DNA of 64,000 nt from Carnegiea gigantea (GCA_029747015.1 JAKOGI010002473.1:1-64000); one strand, 5' to 3'. Numbered from the stretch's first letter, positions 36,401 through 47,177 are shown. Notes: generated by a model from the sequence alone, not told the origin. Numbers and translations are program-made.

Positions 36401-38533
36401 TTCTTTGTGACTTAAGGAATTTTGTGATGGTCATATCAGGTAGGTATCTGATAGTGCACTAAATTATTGCAAAGATAGGAATTGTAAATTCATATCGAGA
36501 TGAATTGATTCTGAAATGGAAAACATTAGCACTAGAGTCCACTGCCAGGAATGAAATTGGAAAAATGGGGGAAAGTTGGAGACATGAGTTACAAATTGAG
36601 TTTATTTGAGTTGAACTCCATCATTGTTCTACAGTAACCATAATTTACATTTATAATCTCCATGGTTGTCTTCTCCAGTTCAAAAACAGCTATTTCCACA
36701 GTTGCAGGTGTGGTATTTTATGCTCTCTGGCTTTTTTTCTCTCTCCTCATGCAATTTATAATCTTAAACATTGGTTTTGTTGGTCAATCTAAGATGAGAT
36801 ACTTTTGAAGTCAATGGAGTGCAATCCATTTCCCAAAGTAAGCTGCTAGTTTGGAGCTTTCTGGCGGCCTTACTCCTGCAATTGCGAATAGGTTGTTTGC
36901 TTAATCCACAGTTGCCGAAATTTGTGGCCAAGAAAGTTTCTCAAAGAAAAAGTTTAACCCTAATTGTGCGCATGTCCCGTTAAGGGGAAAAAAAACCCAA
37001 TTCTTTCTTCTCATTAACCAATGTAGCGATCTATTGCATTTTGCTGTGCCTGCTTTCTGGGTGCGTTTTTGATTTTATGTTCCCATACGCAGGCAATGGC
37101 CAAGTCCCTCTTTTGCTGTCTCTAGGTCTACTAACGGTTAGTATTTTATTAGATTGGAAAACAGTGTTTTATGTTGTGTTGATTTTGTTCTTGAAATAGA
37201 AATAATACAGGCTTCTATTATGTTTTCTTCCACAGACCTTGACTGAAGGATTTGCAATGATTGGTCGGTTGGGTAGGGTAAGTTAAATTGAAACTTTATG
37301 TGTCTCAGGTGATTACAAAGAGGTGGTTACAAAGTTCTTTTGATTAAACGTATGTAGTTACAAAGTAGTTGTCTTCTTTCTCACAGGGGCAATCTTATAC
37401 TCATGCAAAATCGCCGCCCAAGCCTCTTGTCTTGTGGGCTTATGAGGTTGTAACTTGGTGAATTTTATTCTCTTTGTAGTCTTTCCCTAATTTTTGCTTC
37501 AATTCATGTTTTAGCATTTGTAAACCATCGCAGGGTTCTCCCTTCTGCAAACTTGTACGCGAGGCACTTGTGGAAATGGAGTTGCCTCACATTCAACGCA
37601 GGTACTTGGCATGTGCAAAACTTGAGTCTGGAACCATGTTTGCTTACATCATTGTGTGTTCTGCATTATCGATTGTTTTTACTAGGTTAATTACTCAGTT
37701 GCATGTCTCCACAATCATCATTTTATGCCCAATTCCTGTTTGTCTGCAATTTTTGGATGACAGACCTCCCTCTCCTTGTAGAAAAACTGCAGTGGGAGTG
37801 TCTATCTCATTGCTATTTATAATACTTGATTCATTAAACATTTAAACTTCGAGATCGGAGATTCCAAGTTATCCTGTTATGATGAACGTGAAGTGGGACA
37901 GACAGTAGTGTTGTCTAGGTCCTTAAATGGTGGTGGGTCTAAGAATCAGTCTTGGCTTTTAAAATATACAGACTTTTAAACTCTAATTGCACCTTAGAAT
38001 AATTGTAATGACAACAAATCCGTTGTGGATCTTATCATAGCAAGGTTTGGAGATGTCCAAATGAGTGCAGCACTGTAGCCTCATCCCTGACAAACAGAAA
38101 GCCCACTTGCACTAGATCCAATAAATGTTTGAGAGGGAGTTATGTCTAGGCTCGAAATAATGATAACTTCAGCTTTGAAGTACTGACTATAATCCTGAAT
38201 TTCCAATTTGTACATCATGGCCGTTGAACTGTTGCCACAGTATTCTCTTCTGGCCCTCATTGGTTTGTATTGCAGCTGTGCACGTGGCAGCCCAAAAAGA
38301 CAGGAGCTATATGCTAGAGTTGGTCATTTTCAGGTAATTTTTTGCTCAATCCGTATGTTAGTCTGGTCTCTAATATCTCTTTGCATTGGAATGCTTTGAA
38401 ACAAGTGACACTGTCAATGTTCTAATGAGAATGAAACTATCAGGTGCCTTATTTAGAAGATCCAAATACCGGGGTGCAAATGTTTGAAAGTGCAGAAATA
38501 GTTGAGTATTTGAAAGCAACATATGCCCTTTGA
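24463..38533 (+). CDS. Plastid-type protein with two thioredoxin/GST-N domains (complete, 12 exons)
   Basis: Exons: 24463-24731, 25752-25816, 33259-33331, 33499-33517, 34140-34259, 35934-36003, 37093-37136, 37236-37277, 37387-37446, 37534-37601, 38276-38333, 38444-38533. All introns are GT-AG, phases agree throughout, and the 978 nt encode 325 residues. Residues 1 to about 50 look like a chloroplast transit peptide (Ser/Arg-rich, few acids); a hydrophobic stretch follows at about 70-95. The first thioredoxin-like fold starts with CPFC (137-140), with cis-Pro in QFPYM (178-182) and an ES-xx-I-xx-YL helix start (about 192-201). The second fold repeats this with SPFC (256-259) and [16 protein letters not shown] (297-312), keeping one cysteine. 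This is the architecture of plant proteins annotated as thioredoxin-family or GST N-terminal-domain proteins of plastids. A glutathione-linked redox role is inferred; the substrate is unknown. An in-frame ATG at 24397 would add 22 residues, but MAGALHF at 24463 is the more natural transit-peptide start. Confidence 0.85.
25905..26200 (+). repeat. 5' LTR of the intronic gypsy element
   Basis: 296 bp, TGATGCAG to CTATATCA. It contains TAGGAAGTATAGG and TTGTTTGAATTTTCT blocks shared with the 3' LTR. Confidence 0.9.
26203..26215 (+). other. tRNA-iMet primer binding site of the intronic gypsy element
   Basis: TTGGTATTAGACC begins 2-3 nt after the LTR; it resembles the TGGTATCAGAGCC primer site with two changes. 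Confidence 0.7.
26216..27284 (+). other. Leader of the intronic gypsy element
   Basis: About 1 kb between primer site and gag, more GC-rich and proline-codon-rich (CCACC words) than its surroundings. The open frames at 26152-26466 and 26580-26789 have no motif and are probably not genes. Confidence 0.4.
27285..28466 (+). pseudogene. gag of the intronic gypsy element, broken
   Basis: Begins at an ATG reading [12 protein letters not shown], with a coiled-coil-like [14 protein letters not shown] stretch. A CCHC zinc knuckle remnant [14 protein letters not shown] lies at about 28242-28285, with the last Cys changed to Trp. Several stops interrupt the frame. In a live element it forms the virus-like particle. 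Confidence 0.75.
28500..29000 (+). pseudogene. Aspartic protease of the intronic gypsy element
   Basis: An open frame at 28521-28991 starts [12 protein letters not shown] (D-x-G motif in DGG form), followed by a [21 protein letters not shown] block typical of chromoviral proteases (ILLG motif). It ends at stops before RT. Confidence 0.75.
29180..30440 (+). pseudogene. Reverse transcriptase and RNase H of the intronic gypsy element, broken
   Basis: Visible blocks: [17 protein letters not shown] near 29320, the catalytic YFDDIL at about 29625-29645, then [13 protein letters not shown]. RNase H sense continues (EVACDAS near 30055; [10 protein letters not shown] near 30165) in changing frames. 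Multiple stops and frameshifts are present. Confidence 0.75.
30600..31760 (+). pseudogene. Integrase of the intronic gypsy element, broken
   Basis: An open frame at 30618-30986 includes [26 protein letters not shown] (zinc-binding region, second Cys changed to Tyr) and [13 protein letters not shown] with the first catalytic region. The block at 31026-31295 has [13 protein letters not shown] and a [12 protein letters not shown] end. A C-terminal module with [10 protein letters not shown] and VEDLTLHR follows at 31498-31640. Confidence 0.8.
31887..31898 (+). other. Polypurine tract of the intronic gypsy element
   Basis: GGTGGGGGAGAA, immediately before the TGATGCAG start of the 3' LTR. Confidence 0.75.
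31899..32196 (+). repeat. 3' LTR of the intronic gypsy element
   Basis: 298 bp, homologous to 25905-26200 from TGATGCAG to CTATATCA. Confidence 0.9.
33499..33517 (+). CDS. 19-nt microexon carrying the CPFC redox motif
   Basis: Exon 4 of the redox gene. It is bounded by ...AACATCAG and GTATTG and completes a Ser codon from exon 3, then encodes C-P-F-C-R-K in phase 0. Without it exon 3 would join exon 5 out of frame, so inclusion is obligatory for the protein. See the parent CDS at 24463-38533. Confidence 0.8.
33636..34045. repeat. GGGCNNNTGGG-rich repeat in intron 4, possible non-autonomous hAT remnant
   Basis: GGAATGGGCAATGGGCTAGG start and a CCAACCCAACCG end. It resembles in word content the region 44330-44840, which begins AGGGGTGGGCAACGG. 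No clean inverted repeat or duplication was found. Confidence 0.3.
34623..34900. mobile_element. Tourist-like (PIF/Harbinger) MITE with minisatellite core, intron 5
   Basis: The left end GGCCCTATTCTTTTCGTGGG matches the reverse complement of the right end (GGGCCCGTTCTTTTCGTGGG). Both ends are flanked by TAA (34620-34622, 34901-34903), the PIF/Harbinger target. The interior is largely a degenerate CCCACTTCAAC array (about 34655-34860). No coding capacity. Confidence 0.75.
34655..34860. repeat. CCCACTTCAAC minisatellite inside the MITE
   Basis: More than ten copies of an 11-bp unit (CAACCCACTTC with single-base variants) fill the MITE interior, broken by one AT-rich segment at about 34738-34778. 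Confidence 0.8.
34869..35154 (+). repeat. Tandem duplication of a 143-bp unit (MITE right end plus flank)
   Basis: 34869-35011 and 35012-35154 are near-identical (several substitutions). Each begins CACCCT and contains GAACGGGCCCTAAATCT and AACAATTGTGGTGTCC. The unit joins the MITE right terminus to its flanking intron DNA, so the duplication post-dates MITE insertion. Confidence 0.85.
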
Positions 38534-39030
38534 AAGCGACTTATGCCCTTTTGAAACAAGTAAAGCTGCATTCTGAACTTGTTTTAGATATACAATCATA
38601 TACCCCCCCTCTTTCTCTCCCACCTTGGAGGCTAAGTGGAGGTTGTAAATATGCTTTCCATAAAACAATCTTCGGGAGCTTGTAACAACTATGATATATG
38701 ATCTCTGTTATCTCTTTGCATTGGAATGGTTTGAAACAAGTGACACTGTCAATGTTCTAATGAGAAATGAAACTATCAGGTGCCTTATTTAGAAGATCCA
38801 AATACCGGGGTGCAAATGTTTGGAAGCGCAGAAATAGTTAAGAGTATTTGAAAGCAACATATGCCTTTTGAAAGCGACATATGCCGCATTCTGAACTCCT
38901 TTTAGATATACAATCATGTACATGCCCCCCCCCCCCTTTACTCTCCCACCTTGGAGGCCAAGTGAAGGTTGTAAATATGCTTTCCATAAAACAATCTTCG
39001 GTAGCTTGTATCAACCATGATATATGATGT
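38367..39030 (+). repeat. Tandem duplication of the terminal exon (335-bp unit)
   Basis: 38367-38701 and 38702-39030 are direct repeats. Each includes the branch/acceptor region of intron 11, exon 12 and about 160 bp of 3' sequence. The second copy keeps the acceptor ACTATCAG and reads [23 protein letters not shown] then stop: a 2-nt insertion and substitutions would end the protein seven residues earlier. It can serve as an alternative last exon only by skipping the first copy. Confidence 0.85.
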
Positions 39031-39499
39031 CATGGCTGGATATGACTAGTGGGAGAAGCTTTTATCGAAGTAAGTTCAGTAAAATGTTCTTTAATCACTC
39101 CCATTGTCTTTCATCAATGATTTCGGTTCATATTTTCTGATAAAGAACGTAATCATATGATGTCTCTCAATGAATGATTTGAGGGCTCTCCACTTTGTTC
39201 TACACCCGTGCTTCTTCATTGAAGCTGTATTTTGTGACATCTGACCTTGATGTAGGCGGATGTAGCCAAAGTTTATTTGATAGACTTGTACGGTCTTTTC
39301 CTGTTTTGCTCATTGATTTCTTCTTCCAACTCCACCCAGCGTGGCTTCATTGTGGCAGTGATTGGGGAGGTTGGGATGTAAACCTCTTTATTTTCTAGCA
39401 CAATAAATCTAGTTATTATTCTGTGTCTTTTTTTCAACTCGAGGTGTAAAGGCCTCACAATCACTGAGTCAAATATAAAGAGCAGCAAAGGAGCATCAT

Positions 39500-40440
39500 G
39501 CCAAGCACTAGCATTCCCAGAACTGGGAATATCTGGAAGAATATAAAAACAAATAGTAGTTTAAGACCCTCATTTCCAAGATTTATTTTTGAGGCAGATC
39601 GAATGTATGGGGAATGGGTAAAATACTTCTTTTTGGGGGGACTGTTGGGCATCGAATGCACCCTTGAAGGATTTGTTCCCAAGTCTATACGATGTCTCTC
39701 TAGAAAAGCATTACTTTGTGGCCCAGATGGGATGGTTTGAAGGTGGAGTCTGGAGATGGGCGCTTTGTTGGGAATTAGCCCTGAATTAACATCAATGGTT
39801 TGAAGGTGGAGTCTGGAGATGAGATGCACCACACTGGAAGCAAGGAGGAACCAAAGGTTTCTCAGTTCACTTGTTGTCATAGGCAGCCATTTCTCGAATT
39901 AATGAGGGCAATTCAGTTGCGAATATAATCTGCTTGGTTTGGCAAAAGCTAGCATCACCCAAGATTGGAACGTATGGTCTGGATTGCTTTGCTGGGCAAA
40001 TTGAATACGAAAGATATGCTACATAGGGAAGGCATTATTGGAGTGGGGCAAGCACCTGCACCTTTTGCAATCTTGAACCTGAGATCAATGACCATCTTCT
40101 TGCAACATGCAGTATGTCCTGGAGAATTTGGTGCAGATGCTCTCAGTGGTCGAGCACAAAGATTGTAATGCCCAGTAGCTGGAAAGACCTTTTGAAATAC
40201 TGCTGAATGCCAATTGCAAGAGCAAGATCCAAAAGAAAATTTGCATTGCAACATTCTTCTCAGTAACTTTGGTCTCTTTGGAAGGCAAGAAACGAGATGA
40301 TTTTCAAAGCGACTTCTCTTGACATTGAAGACTTGATCTGGCAGCTTAAACTTCGAGTTGGATTTGGATGAATTCTTGGCAAGACAAGCTTGGGTATGAC
40401 ATTGTCGATGTTGTGAGGATCTTTGATGAGATTTTGTGGT
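39500..40440 (+). mobile_element. LINE 3' fragment (reverse-transcriptase zinc-binding region)
   Basis: Broken frames read a C-terminal LINE pattern: WNVWSGLLCWAN, KDMLHREGIIGVG, a CNLEPEI(N)DHLLATCSMSW zinc-binding block (about 40060-40125), then LWKARNEMIFK and a Trp-rich tail. This matches the zf-RVT region at the end of plant non-LTR retrotransposon ORF2. The fragment is 5' truncated and full of frameshifts. Sequence around 39732-39822 carries a perfect 27-bp direct repeat. Confidence 0.6.
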
Positions 40441-42479
40441 TATAATTACTTCTGCTTAAAATCCTACTTTTGTGTGTGCTACTTGTTTTGTTTACTATCT
40501 CACAAGTACTTGCAAAAAAGGCCTCACAATCACAACACAACTTACACCTGAACTAACGACCCACTGCTGGAAGCTCACTTAGCATATTATTATTACAAGT
40601 GAAAAAGAATCAAGCAGACGATCAACTGAAGCTAGCAAGCAAAGTAAGCTGCAGTGAATTGATCCAGGCTCAAAGAAGGGAAAGGCAAAAAAGAAAAAGG
40701 GGGGAGGGGGGAGGAATGTTGAGTACCTGAGGTCAAGAGTGAGAGAATGGAGAGCAAGTTTCAAGACTCAAAGCAAGCTAAAAAAGTATAAAAAGAGATT
40801 GAGAGGCGACAATGTTACTGGACTGCAGTGCTGGCGACAGTGGCCGGTGCCGGAACCATTGGCCGTCAACAGGAGCAGCGAGTCGAGGAGGAGTGAGGGA
40901 CCAAGGGCGAGTGTCGAAGTTGGCCTACTGGTAAGCTACGGTTTGGAGAGGAGACTGAGAAAACTAAAATCCGGAACAAAACCAAGAGGGCCCTTTTAGA
41001 CAACTGGTGCAATCCTGATCCAACCGTGGGTTGGCTGGTTTGACCGAGTCAATTGGGTCATTCGGGTTTTTCGGATTCGATTGACAGAATGGTTAAACGA
41101 ATTTTCTAGACCGTTGCTCCAACCGGTTCAACCAGCTGGTTTTCGTAACATTGGTAAAGGTAAGTGAAAGACCAATATGATGAAAGTTGATATCCGGAGC
41201 TTTGATATCATCCTTGGGTACTCTTATGTATCAGATTTAACCCGCTGCCAATTAGAAAGGTTCCCAACGATCCACATGGATGTCTTGTTAATGAGTTTAA
41301 TAGTAGCACCGTTTGTACCCCCTCTGTAGGAAAACTTTGATCAAATATCAATTAAGCAAAACTAAAATTGGTCTCTCGCAAATCAATCCTAAATCGAAAT
41401 TTCATTAACTCAAGAATTACCTAAGTTGAAATTAATCCGACTAGAAATCAAACCGCACAATATGTTTGTCAAGCTTGCTACTCAAGATGTCTCATATTGG
41501 AGTATCCATTACCTAGAAAGGCACCCCAGCGGGGAGGGTTTGGTAGGGAAGGGGAGAAATTCGGAGGGTAGAAACCTTTGTTCCTAAATTCCCTAGTGGT
41601 TCACCCCCACCCCAAAAACCCAAACAACCATCCAAAGAAATACCCAAAAAAAGGAAAAACTAAACAAAATATTGAGAATCTCTAGTCCTTCATTACTTGA
41701 CTGAAAAAGCATAAACCAAGAAATTTTCAATAATGTATATTTTATGTTCTTGAAGCGGGAATACTATTTTACGTTCTTGAAGTTGGAATAATTTGTGTTG
41801 CAATTACATATGTCGCGCTCTTTATTCTTCCTTAAAGTTGGGCAACATGCCCTTATGTTTTCCTGCCTTTTTGTTTTTTTTTTTTTCATTTTCCCCTGAT
41901 CATGGATTACAAATATTATATGACACTTGAAGATGCTTCAAAAATTAAAAAGACTACTAAACATCTAAAATCGCTTACACCCCTAGGCACCTGGCTGGTG
42001 GTTTAGTGCAAGAATTGATGGTTTTCCCTTTTTTGTTTCCTTTGTTTAAGGATTAAACAAGTTATGTCCATGACAAAAGGAACATGGGGTTTTGGTCAAA
42101 ATTTTCAAATACTTTACCAGTTGTAATTACTAATACCTACACCTACCTTGATTTAGATGAGAAAAGCTTGCTAAAGTAGAAATAGTTCGCCTATTCAACT
42201 CTCTAAACTGAAATATATAAATGTATCATTTTTGATATAAAACGAAAGAAAGCAACTCGATTGAATAATTAGACATGTACTTAGGAATCAAGGTTGGGAT
42301 TGAAGTCCATGATTTAGTTTTTACTAACAACGCATGCACAATAATGACAATCGGATGCAATTCTATGCTCAAACATCTCGCACCATTTGATGGGCTCACC
42401 ATGTTATGTATCAAATTACAGGTTACAACATTGTCTCATCAAGAGTACAAATATTAAGGCATAAATTGACGATTTTTCA
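40441..42479. other. Intergenic, no gene supported
   Basis: 40660-40720 is a purine-rich (GGGGAGG) run. 40739-40999 is an 86-codon basic frame with no motif. 41015-41150 is rich in GGTTTGACC/CCGGTTCAACC words, as in some non-autonomous hAT repeats. The rest is featureless. Confidence 0.4.
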
Positions 42480-43137
42480 CTTGCATAATCGACCACTTTT
42501 CATTATTTTTTTTTTTTAAACTTGTTATGAAGCCATTAGCCTAAATGTCATATGCTCAAGTCCACGATTTTAAAAAAAAAGGTACAAATTTGAATTATAC
42601 AGTAACAAATATGTGTCCAAATAGGGTCAAATGTGGACATCAATAGTGTCAACCTTTCAATCCCTAATTAGATATTTTTTAAGCTATAAATATACACCTC
42701 GCGTGACATAACCTAGGTAGTATGCACCCAAAAAAATAATATAGCCTAGGTGGTCAATTGGTCCCCATCACTATAACATACGTCCACCCCCGATAATAGA
42801 TTACTAGTTGCTCGATCAGGATCATTCAACCTTTTAACCTTGCATAATTGAACTCTTCTTTAAAAACAAATATTATGAAGCCATTAAGCTACAAATCATA
42901 CTCAATCCATGACAAAAAAATATGAAATTGAACCATACAACAAATTGTTCAAATAGAGTCAAATCTGTATGTAAACAGAGTCAATCTTTTGATGCCTAAT
43001 TCGATATTTATTATTTATTAAACTGCAAATATACGCCCACATAATATAACCTAAGTGGTCACTTGGTCCTCCTCACCATAACATACGTCCACCCCAGATA
43101 ACGAACTTCTAATTGCTAGATCAGGACTGATCATCAG
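42480..43137 (+). repeat. Diverged tandem duplication, about 350-bp unit
   Basis: 42480-42837 and 42839-43137 share CTTGCATAAT, TATGAAGCCATTA, a TCAAATAGAGTCAAAT-type block, TAACATACGTCCACCCC and a GATCAGGA block, in the same order and orientation. No coding content. Confidence 0.65.
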
Positions 43138-43557
43138 TAGTGCCTTTGGGGGACCAAGACAAGGGCATGCACTCAACTCAATCCCAAATTGTGAGGCTAT
43201 GGAAACCCTAGGCATGGGCCATCAAAGCAACGTTTGAAGATGAGCAGAGCAAAGATAAGGAAACATTATGTAATGGGGCGGCAGGTCCAATGAGATAAAA
43301 AGGAAATAATGCATGCATTTCTGCTTTTATTTTCTCATTATTCTTGCAATTATGTAGCGTTCAAAGGAAAACTACGAACGCTCACCATGTATCCTTTACA
43401 AGCGTGGCAAAACCCCATCATCTAATTTGCTGTGAGAGAGTTTGTGGACCTTTTTCGGTTTTAGTCCATCGGTGGTGCTATTTTGGCATCCGCCAGTTAC
43501 AGCCCCATAATTATTTTTCTTTTTCTTTTTGGCCTTATTTTTAAGATGTACTTCTCT

Positions 43558-44232
43558 GAATTTACTTGATTAGGTCCAGAACTTAAAGGGGTAGTCACAC
43601 AATGTCGAACACTAGATTGAAAAGATTACAGGAGATGGAATCACTGTGCGGTGAGGCATGTATTTTAGTTCTTTTGAGTTTTTTTTGAACTGTATTTTTA
43701 CAAGTAGCTTCTTTTGTTTTCATAGTAGTAATGCAGTGAAGTTAGGCGATCCTTTAATCCTTTAATCACTGTGCGGTGGTGGCCGGCGATGGTGAGCAAG
43801 TAATCAGGAGGCGGTATAATCAGGAGGTGGGAATTGAATTGTTTTGGGGAGTTGGATTAATTAGGCAACTTAAAAAATATTATTTAAAAAGGAGATATTA
43901 TGTAATCTTTTGTCATATATATATGTCAATGAGATTCTTTGGATAAACGGTAATAGATACTTCTTATCTATCACCTTAATGTTGATGTTTAGCAAAACCG
44001 TTAAAGACAAGACTTTTTTGAATTTAATTGGTTAGGTCACGAACTTGAAGAGTTAGTCACACAAAGTTCATTAGATTGAAAGGATTAGAGCAGATAGAAT
44101 TACTGTGCGGTGAGCCATGTATTTTAATTCTTTTGAGTTTTGAACTATAATTTTACAAATAGGCTTTATTTCAAACAAAAGAATATGTCTTCATAGTAGT
44201 AATGAATTGAAGTTAGGGGATCCTTTAATCCC
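43558..44232 (+). repeat. Direct repeats, about 205-215 bp, 460 bp apart
   Basis: 43558-43761 and 44020-44232 share GAATTTA(C/A)TTG(A/G)TTAGGTC, TAGTCACACAA, CTGTGCGGTGAG, ATGTATTTTA, TTCATAGTAGTAATG and GATCCTTTAATCC. The spacer repeats the TGTGCGGTGGTGG word. Confidence 0.65.
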
Positions 44233-44329
44233 TTTATTTTTTTGGAACAAGTATATTTGCTCCTAGATAAAAGGAATACGTACAGAGTTAAGTTTACATG
44301 ACTTTAAAGTCACGGTTTTGGATCTCTAG

Positions 44330-44840
44330 TAGGGGTGGGCAACGGATTGGGTTGGGTCGAACTGGCCAACCCATTAACTAAATGGGCTGGACTGGGTCTA
44401 GTGTATTTGTTAATGGGCTGGGTTGGGTTATGGGTCAAATGAACCCGGCCGCCCGTGACCCGCCCATTACTACTTAAGGAGTGTTTTTGGTTAGTTAATT
44501 TTCTAACTAATGTATTTGTAATTTTCCAAACAAATTAATCTAGTCTAAATTCAAAATTAGAAAATACATAATCAAGCTAATAAATGGGTCGAGTCAAGTC
44601 GGCCCGCTTTGGGCCCGTTTAAAAACGGAACAAATTTGCGCAAAACAACGGTCTACAATAATTATTGCTATGTACACAATGTTGGTAATGATGTTAAATA
44701 ATTAGAACATGTAAACTAGTGTGTTAATTAGGTTAAAAAATAATGGGCCACTAAACGGGCCGTTAATGGGCCCGCCCAATCCGGCCCGTTAATATGCCTT
44801 AATGGGCTGGCCCATTAATGACCCGGTCCAGTATGGGAGG
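44330..44840. repeat. GGGCTGG/CGGCCC-rich repeat, possible non-autonomous hAT element
   Basis: Starts TAGGGGTGGGCAACGG, a common start of plant non-autonomous hAT elements. It is rich in AATGGGCTGG and GGCCCGTTAA words on both halves in opposite sense. The right terminus and target duplication were not found. Confidence 0.4.
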
Positions 44841-45730
44841 GGGAATTGTAATCTTATAATCAATTTATTTAACAGTTGTAGTTTTAAATTGTTAAAATAC
44901 AATTAATGAATTGAAAGAGTTATAAAGGACAGTGCAATATAATGAACATACAGTAAATGAGAAAATCAAATATGCAATCTGATACCCATCCATCAGAGCT
45001 CAATCTTAACTATTAGGCTAAGACCTTATTGGGGACAAAAAATATATATATAACAATGGTGGTAACGCAATGAATAGATTTGTAAGCCAAATGTAGAAAA
45101 TTCAACTCATTTGTTATAATTTCTGAATCCAACTCTAGACAATCTAAAAAACACTAGATAGCAAACTCGCAGTCAAACCTTTACTTGATTCGCAACACTT
45201 TATATGATATTCCTTTCTTTCTTCCTTCTTTTTTTTGGTGGGGGGGAGGGGTGTTGAAGTGTGGGGTTTAGGGAAAAGAATGTAAGCCCTTAAAATTTAA
45301 TAATAATAATGTATGGTAATGAGAATCAATGAAAGAAGGTAGGAGAATGCTTTAGATCAACTTTTGGTTGTTTACTTTAAATCTCCTTAAAAAGCATATC
45401 CTCGTAGAAATCCAAGAAGGGAATTTGATTCTACAATGCCTATGCTTATGAATATGATTAGGTGGCTTTCGAATCTTTTTGCAGTATCCGTTGAACAGGG
45501 ATCCGCCGATCCAGAGTCTGACTCACACCCGCTTTGACGTGCCATACTTCGGGTATAAGGTAAAAGAAATCAAAAGACTAAAAAACAACCAAAAATCATC
45601 CGCTACCATACCACCGGTCCACCACACCCGCATAGCACCTGCAACTAACATTGTTTCCAGGCCATGCACCAGCCAAGCCACTTAAGTTTATATGGACACC
45701 TTTTTTTCTTCATGCTCCTTGTAATTTGTT
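44841..45730. other. Intergenic; one exon-like block of unknown origin
   Basis: Mostly AT-rich. At 45485-45560 a short frame (YPLNRDPPIQSLTHTRFD) lies between a TTTTTGCAG acceptor and an AAGGTAAAAG donor and is more codon-like than its surroundings. No partner exons were found, so it is not annotated as a gene. Confidence 0.3.
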
Positions 45731-46110
45731 AGAGCATTTTCAGTCAGAGTTTTAGTTTTTGAAACTTTAGCCGGTCACGTTAGCAAAAGTTCCACAATTT
45801 TGGAATTTGCATTCCATCACTCCTCCAATCCATGGAACTCCAATTTTGATCATCCAATAAAAACATTTGTTATGGACCCACCTTCTAACACACAATCTGT
45901 TTTTTTAGTCATTTAAAAACTATATATTTACTCAAAAAAAAAGAAAAAAATATATTAAAAAATCATAAAAGTGGCCCGCGGGGGGGAAACGGACAGGCGT
46001 TCTCCCCCCGTGTCACACGCGTTTTGTGCTGGCTGGGGAGAAAGGAAGTGACACGCAAGAGACATGCAGGCTCCACACCTGCCTCGCGTGTCTACCACTG
46101 CTATTGCTTT
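45731..46110 (-). mobile_element. MITE, family M1, copy B
   Basis: About 380 bp from AGAGCATTTTCAG to CACTGCTATTGCTTT. It is homologous in inverted orientation to 23938-24328, including the TTGGATGAT and ATTGGAGTTCCATGG blocks and the GC-rich ACACGCG arm. The GC-rich arm gives short spurious frames. Confidence 0.65.
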
Positions 46111-47177
46111 TATATTCTTATTCAGGGTATAACATACATGAAATACCAATTAAGTGAATTAACTACTTATTATTAGCTAACAAAGTAAGTAGGCTGAGAA
46201 ATATACACAGTTTCGTGGAGGAGTATAATTTGATTCGCTTCAAACTAGAGCTGTTAAATAAGTCAGGTTAGTTTGAGTTCGTACTCATGCCGAACTAAAC
46301 CAGGTTAAGAAACCTCCAACTTGAACCTAACCTGTTTATTAATCGAGTAGAAAACCTTAAACTATATTTATTTATTTTTGAAATGGGCTAATATGAAATT
46401 TACCCATTAACCTATTAATATAAAAGAATTAGGTTCAAGTTACTCAGTTACTCATTTACTCTTTTAGCGTCTCTATTAAAGTACGATAGTACAACATTAT
46501 AAGTCAGTTTTTTGAGTTTCATACATCATCATAATGAAACCGTTGTCTAAAATTTGCAAGAGCCACAACTCTACAAACATAGATGAGCTTGATTCTTGAA
46601 TGCCCTACATTTTCGCAATTCTCACCAAAAAAATGAGCGGCAATTGGGTAAATGGGTCGGCATATTTAACCTATTTAATTTTATAGGTTACATAAGTATT
46701 TTTCGTGTCTAAATTTTTAAATTGAACCTAATCTAATTAATTAAATGAGTTAAATGTGTCAACTTTATTTTAATTAACTAGATTGAAAAGCTCTATCCAA
46801 ACCCATTAAGCTTTACATTTGGTTTGAGTGAGTAATCATATTGGATCAACTTCTACCAACTTTACTACTTCAAATTAGCAATTATTAATAAGAACATACA
46901 GCTAATTAAAAAACTAGGTGTTATAATAGCGTTCTATTGTTTTTTTTTAATTTTTATTCAACTGGTGTAAGATTCAAATATCACCAAAGTCAATTTTTAA
47001 AAATTTTTTAAGAAGGGAATGTTACAGTCTAATTTCCTATTCTCATCTCAAACCTTTTTCCTCTTTTTTTTGGGGGGGGGGATTATAGTGTTTCCATAAG
47101 TAATTCGATTGCTACATATGAGCCATTTGATGTTCAAAATTTTTAAAAAGAAAAATTAAATGGAAGTAACTAATTAA
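46111..47177. other. Intergenic, no gene seen
   Basis: 46240-46860 repeats words such as GGTTAAGAAACC, AACCTAACC and TTAATTAAATGAGTTAAATG, as in decayed non-autonomous hAT DNA. A G-run lies at 47071-47080. Nothing coding. Confidence 0.4.

Noticed and set aside
39461..39880. 139-codon minus-strand frame
   Set aside because: It is antisense to the LINE fragment and contains the 27-bp repeat twice; the sense strand gives the better reading.
40739..40999. 86-codon basic frame (MREWRASFKTQ...)
   Set aside because: No motif, low-complexity purine-rich surroundings, no TATA or splice context.
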